NCBI GenBank assembly: GCA_037349315.1
Contig: JBAIAC010000008.1
Span: 120,712,001-120,776,000 of the forward strand
Direction: 5' to 3'
DNA length: 64,000 bases
Origin: Chelydra serpentina
Taxonomy: Eukaryota > Chordata > Testudines > Chelydridae
Shown: positions 62,510 to 64,000 of the stretch, piece after piece
How the letters are laid out: every line of letters begins with the position of its first letter
Position numbering within the stretch: the first letter of the stretch is position 1
Notes under the pieces: generated by a model
Databases searched by the model: none
Told to the model about the DNA's origin: nothing
What the model saw: the letters and a program-made list of their open reading frames with translations, nothing else
Program-made: the position numbers and the translations under genes

Positions 62510-63069
62510 GAAGCTACTTACCCTTCGTAACTGGAGTATTTCAAAATGCGTGGTCTCTATCTGCATGGCGCTGTGGGGATGCATTCACGCCATGTGCCTG
62601 AGATCAGAGAATTCTAATGTCCATTTGTCCGTGCCTGCGCCCTTGCTCTCCTTGTGCTCTGTGCCGGGAGTATAAGGGGTGGTGCGGACTGACGCCTCTC
62701 TAGTTCCTTCTCTGACCACGAATCAGAGAGGTCCAAAGCAGAGGGGAAGGAGGGTGGGTAGTGGAATACAAGGCAGGAATACAAGAACTCCAGTTACGAA
62801 GGATCAATAACTTCATTTTTTGATTTGCGTGCCACTCCTTATGTGTATTCTACTGTGGGTGTCTGACAAGCAGTACTCAAATAGAAGGAGGATCAGTTCC
62901 GGACACCGGAAATTCCAGCTCAGGCCAGGCAGCGGTAAGAAGGAACTGGAGAGGCGTTGGTGCATGCTAACTCTTACACTTTTGGCACGGATCACAAGAA
63001 GAGCAAGTGTGTAGGTGTGGACCAATGGACACTACTTGCTAGAATTCTCTAATATCAGGCACATGAAGC
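62510..63069. repeat. Dispersed repeat with two overlapping inverted pairs
   Basis: cttcgtaactggagt (about 62523-62537) is the exact inverse of actccagttacgaag (62787-62801). A second pair, gccatgtgcctgagatcaga with attctaatgtcc (62589-62622), mirrors ggacactacttgctagaattc and atcaggcacatg (63025-63064). The middle is GC-richer than its surroundings. Probably a rearranged DNA transposon of unknown family. Confidence 0.55.
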
Positions 63070-64000
63070 ACATGCATAGCCCTAGTGAAATATACATAGG
63101 GACCAGCACAAATTAGTAACCTGTGAATAAACGATTACACTGTCAAGTTAAGTAAGCCACAGTCTACTCTGTTTTCTTTCCTTCTTACATTTTGATTTAC
63201 AAAATATATATAATTATTTGTATGATGCTGTACCACAAAATCCAAATATCTCTATGCTTTTATTTTAAACAAAAATATTGTAAATAAACAAATGCTCAGC
63301 TTCCCCAAGCAAGCCCATAGCAACAAACCAGCTTATGCTACGGTGGAATAAAAATTTCAAGCTTTTAATAATAAAAATATTTTGGCCACTGTATAAACCT
63401 TTCCCCCCGCAAATAAAACATATCTTTACTCTTGCTCACACACAGAAAACTTGTCTTCCAGAACATTAATTGTCATCACCTTCTTGCTCCTCCTAAAGTT
63501 TGCGTCAGTGTATATACAGTATGCCCACATCCACACCTACAGAGAGCAAGTTTTTATTTCACAGAATATCTTCACCCTAAGCAGAATTTCACTATAATTG
63601 AAATTGCAATCTGTGTGTAGAGCAGTGCAATAAAATACATTAGGCATTTCTCTACACTTCATTATACAGAGTTTCACTATATCACAATTCATTGTAAGCA
63701 GGTCCTAATGTGTATTTATCTATCTATGCACATACATACAAAGCAAGATGATGTGCAATTTGCTGTATTAATCTTCAGTAATATGAATCATGGAATTGTC
63801 TTTGTTAAGGTGACAGTCTGCCTTTACAACTGTACATTACTGGTAACACAGCGACAATGGTAAATGGATTTCAATTAAGTACTAAAGAGACAAATGGCCA
63901 ATGAATGAAAAATGTTTTACTAATTTTCCTCTCCTAGCAAACAATGAAGTCAGATGTGCTTTCTGTTAAGATGTGGATTGCAGGCACTAGTGGTTCTTCT
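63070..64000. other. No gene recognised
   Basis: A+T-rich with a degenerate tatctatct/catacatac stretch near 63712-63740. Nothing else. Confidence 0.5.

Overview
The window reads as vertebrate intergenic or intronic DNA, most likely from a cryptodiran (hidden-neck) turtle. The taxonomic call is inference. It rests on several copies of a tRNA-headed SINE whose 3' half matches the 3' end of a CR1 LINE (the tortoise PolIII/SINE type), on CR1 itself with its ATTCTATG-type tail, and on many non-autonomous hAT and Harbinger elements of kinds abundant in turtles. The background is A+T-rich, reading frames are short, and I recognise no intact host protein-coding gene.

The only host genes I can support are two microRNA hairpins near the left edge, both on the minus strand: let-7b (226-310) and a let-7a hairpin, probably let-7a-3 (2757-2832). 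Both mature 22-mers match the known vertebrate sequences exactly. The order on the minus strand (let-7a, then let-7b) is that of the conserved let-7a-3/let-7b cluster. Transcription would run right to left, so much of the window may be upstream host-transcript or intergenic DNA; no host exon could be identified. An inverted-repeat retroelement carrying a nested Harbinger-like MITE sits between the two hairpins.

The rest is a dense record of transposition. Left third: a possible LTR-like sequence split by a SINE (4090-5102), a decayed Ty3/gypsy pol fragment (about 8590-10390), and an insertion with 9-bp target duplications inside an old MIR-like SINE (12388-12518). Middle: hAT elements with 8-bp target duplications (15085-15388, 17203-17523, 22314-22437), a fold-back hAT that still encodes about 64 codons of transposase C-terminus (21172-21831), and a CR1 LINE with about 550 codons of reverse transcriptase split by one frameshift (28110-29872, minus). 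Right half: two full SINEs (42478-42663, 47654-47840), a 410-bp fold-back (49995-50407), a second inverted-dimer element with a 17-bp target duplication (50726-51082), a GC-rich mosaic (51880-53181), a 141-bp GT array (54617-54757), and further hAT copies (57269-57391, 58168-58573).

No CRISPR array, operon, phage or new defence-like system is visible. The points most worth following up are the transposon nest inside the let-7 cluster, the recurrent inverted-dimer architecture, a 42-bp near-identical pair 5.4 kb apart, and a short cysteine-rich frame next to splice-like sequence at 46618-46815.
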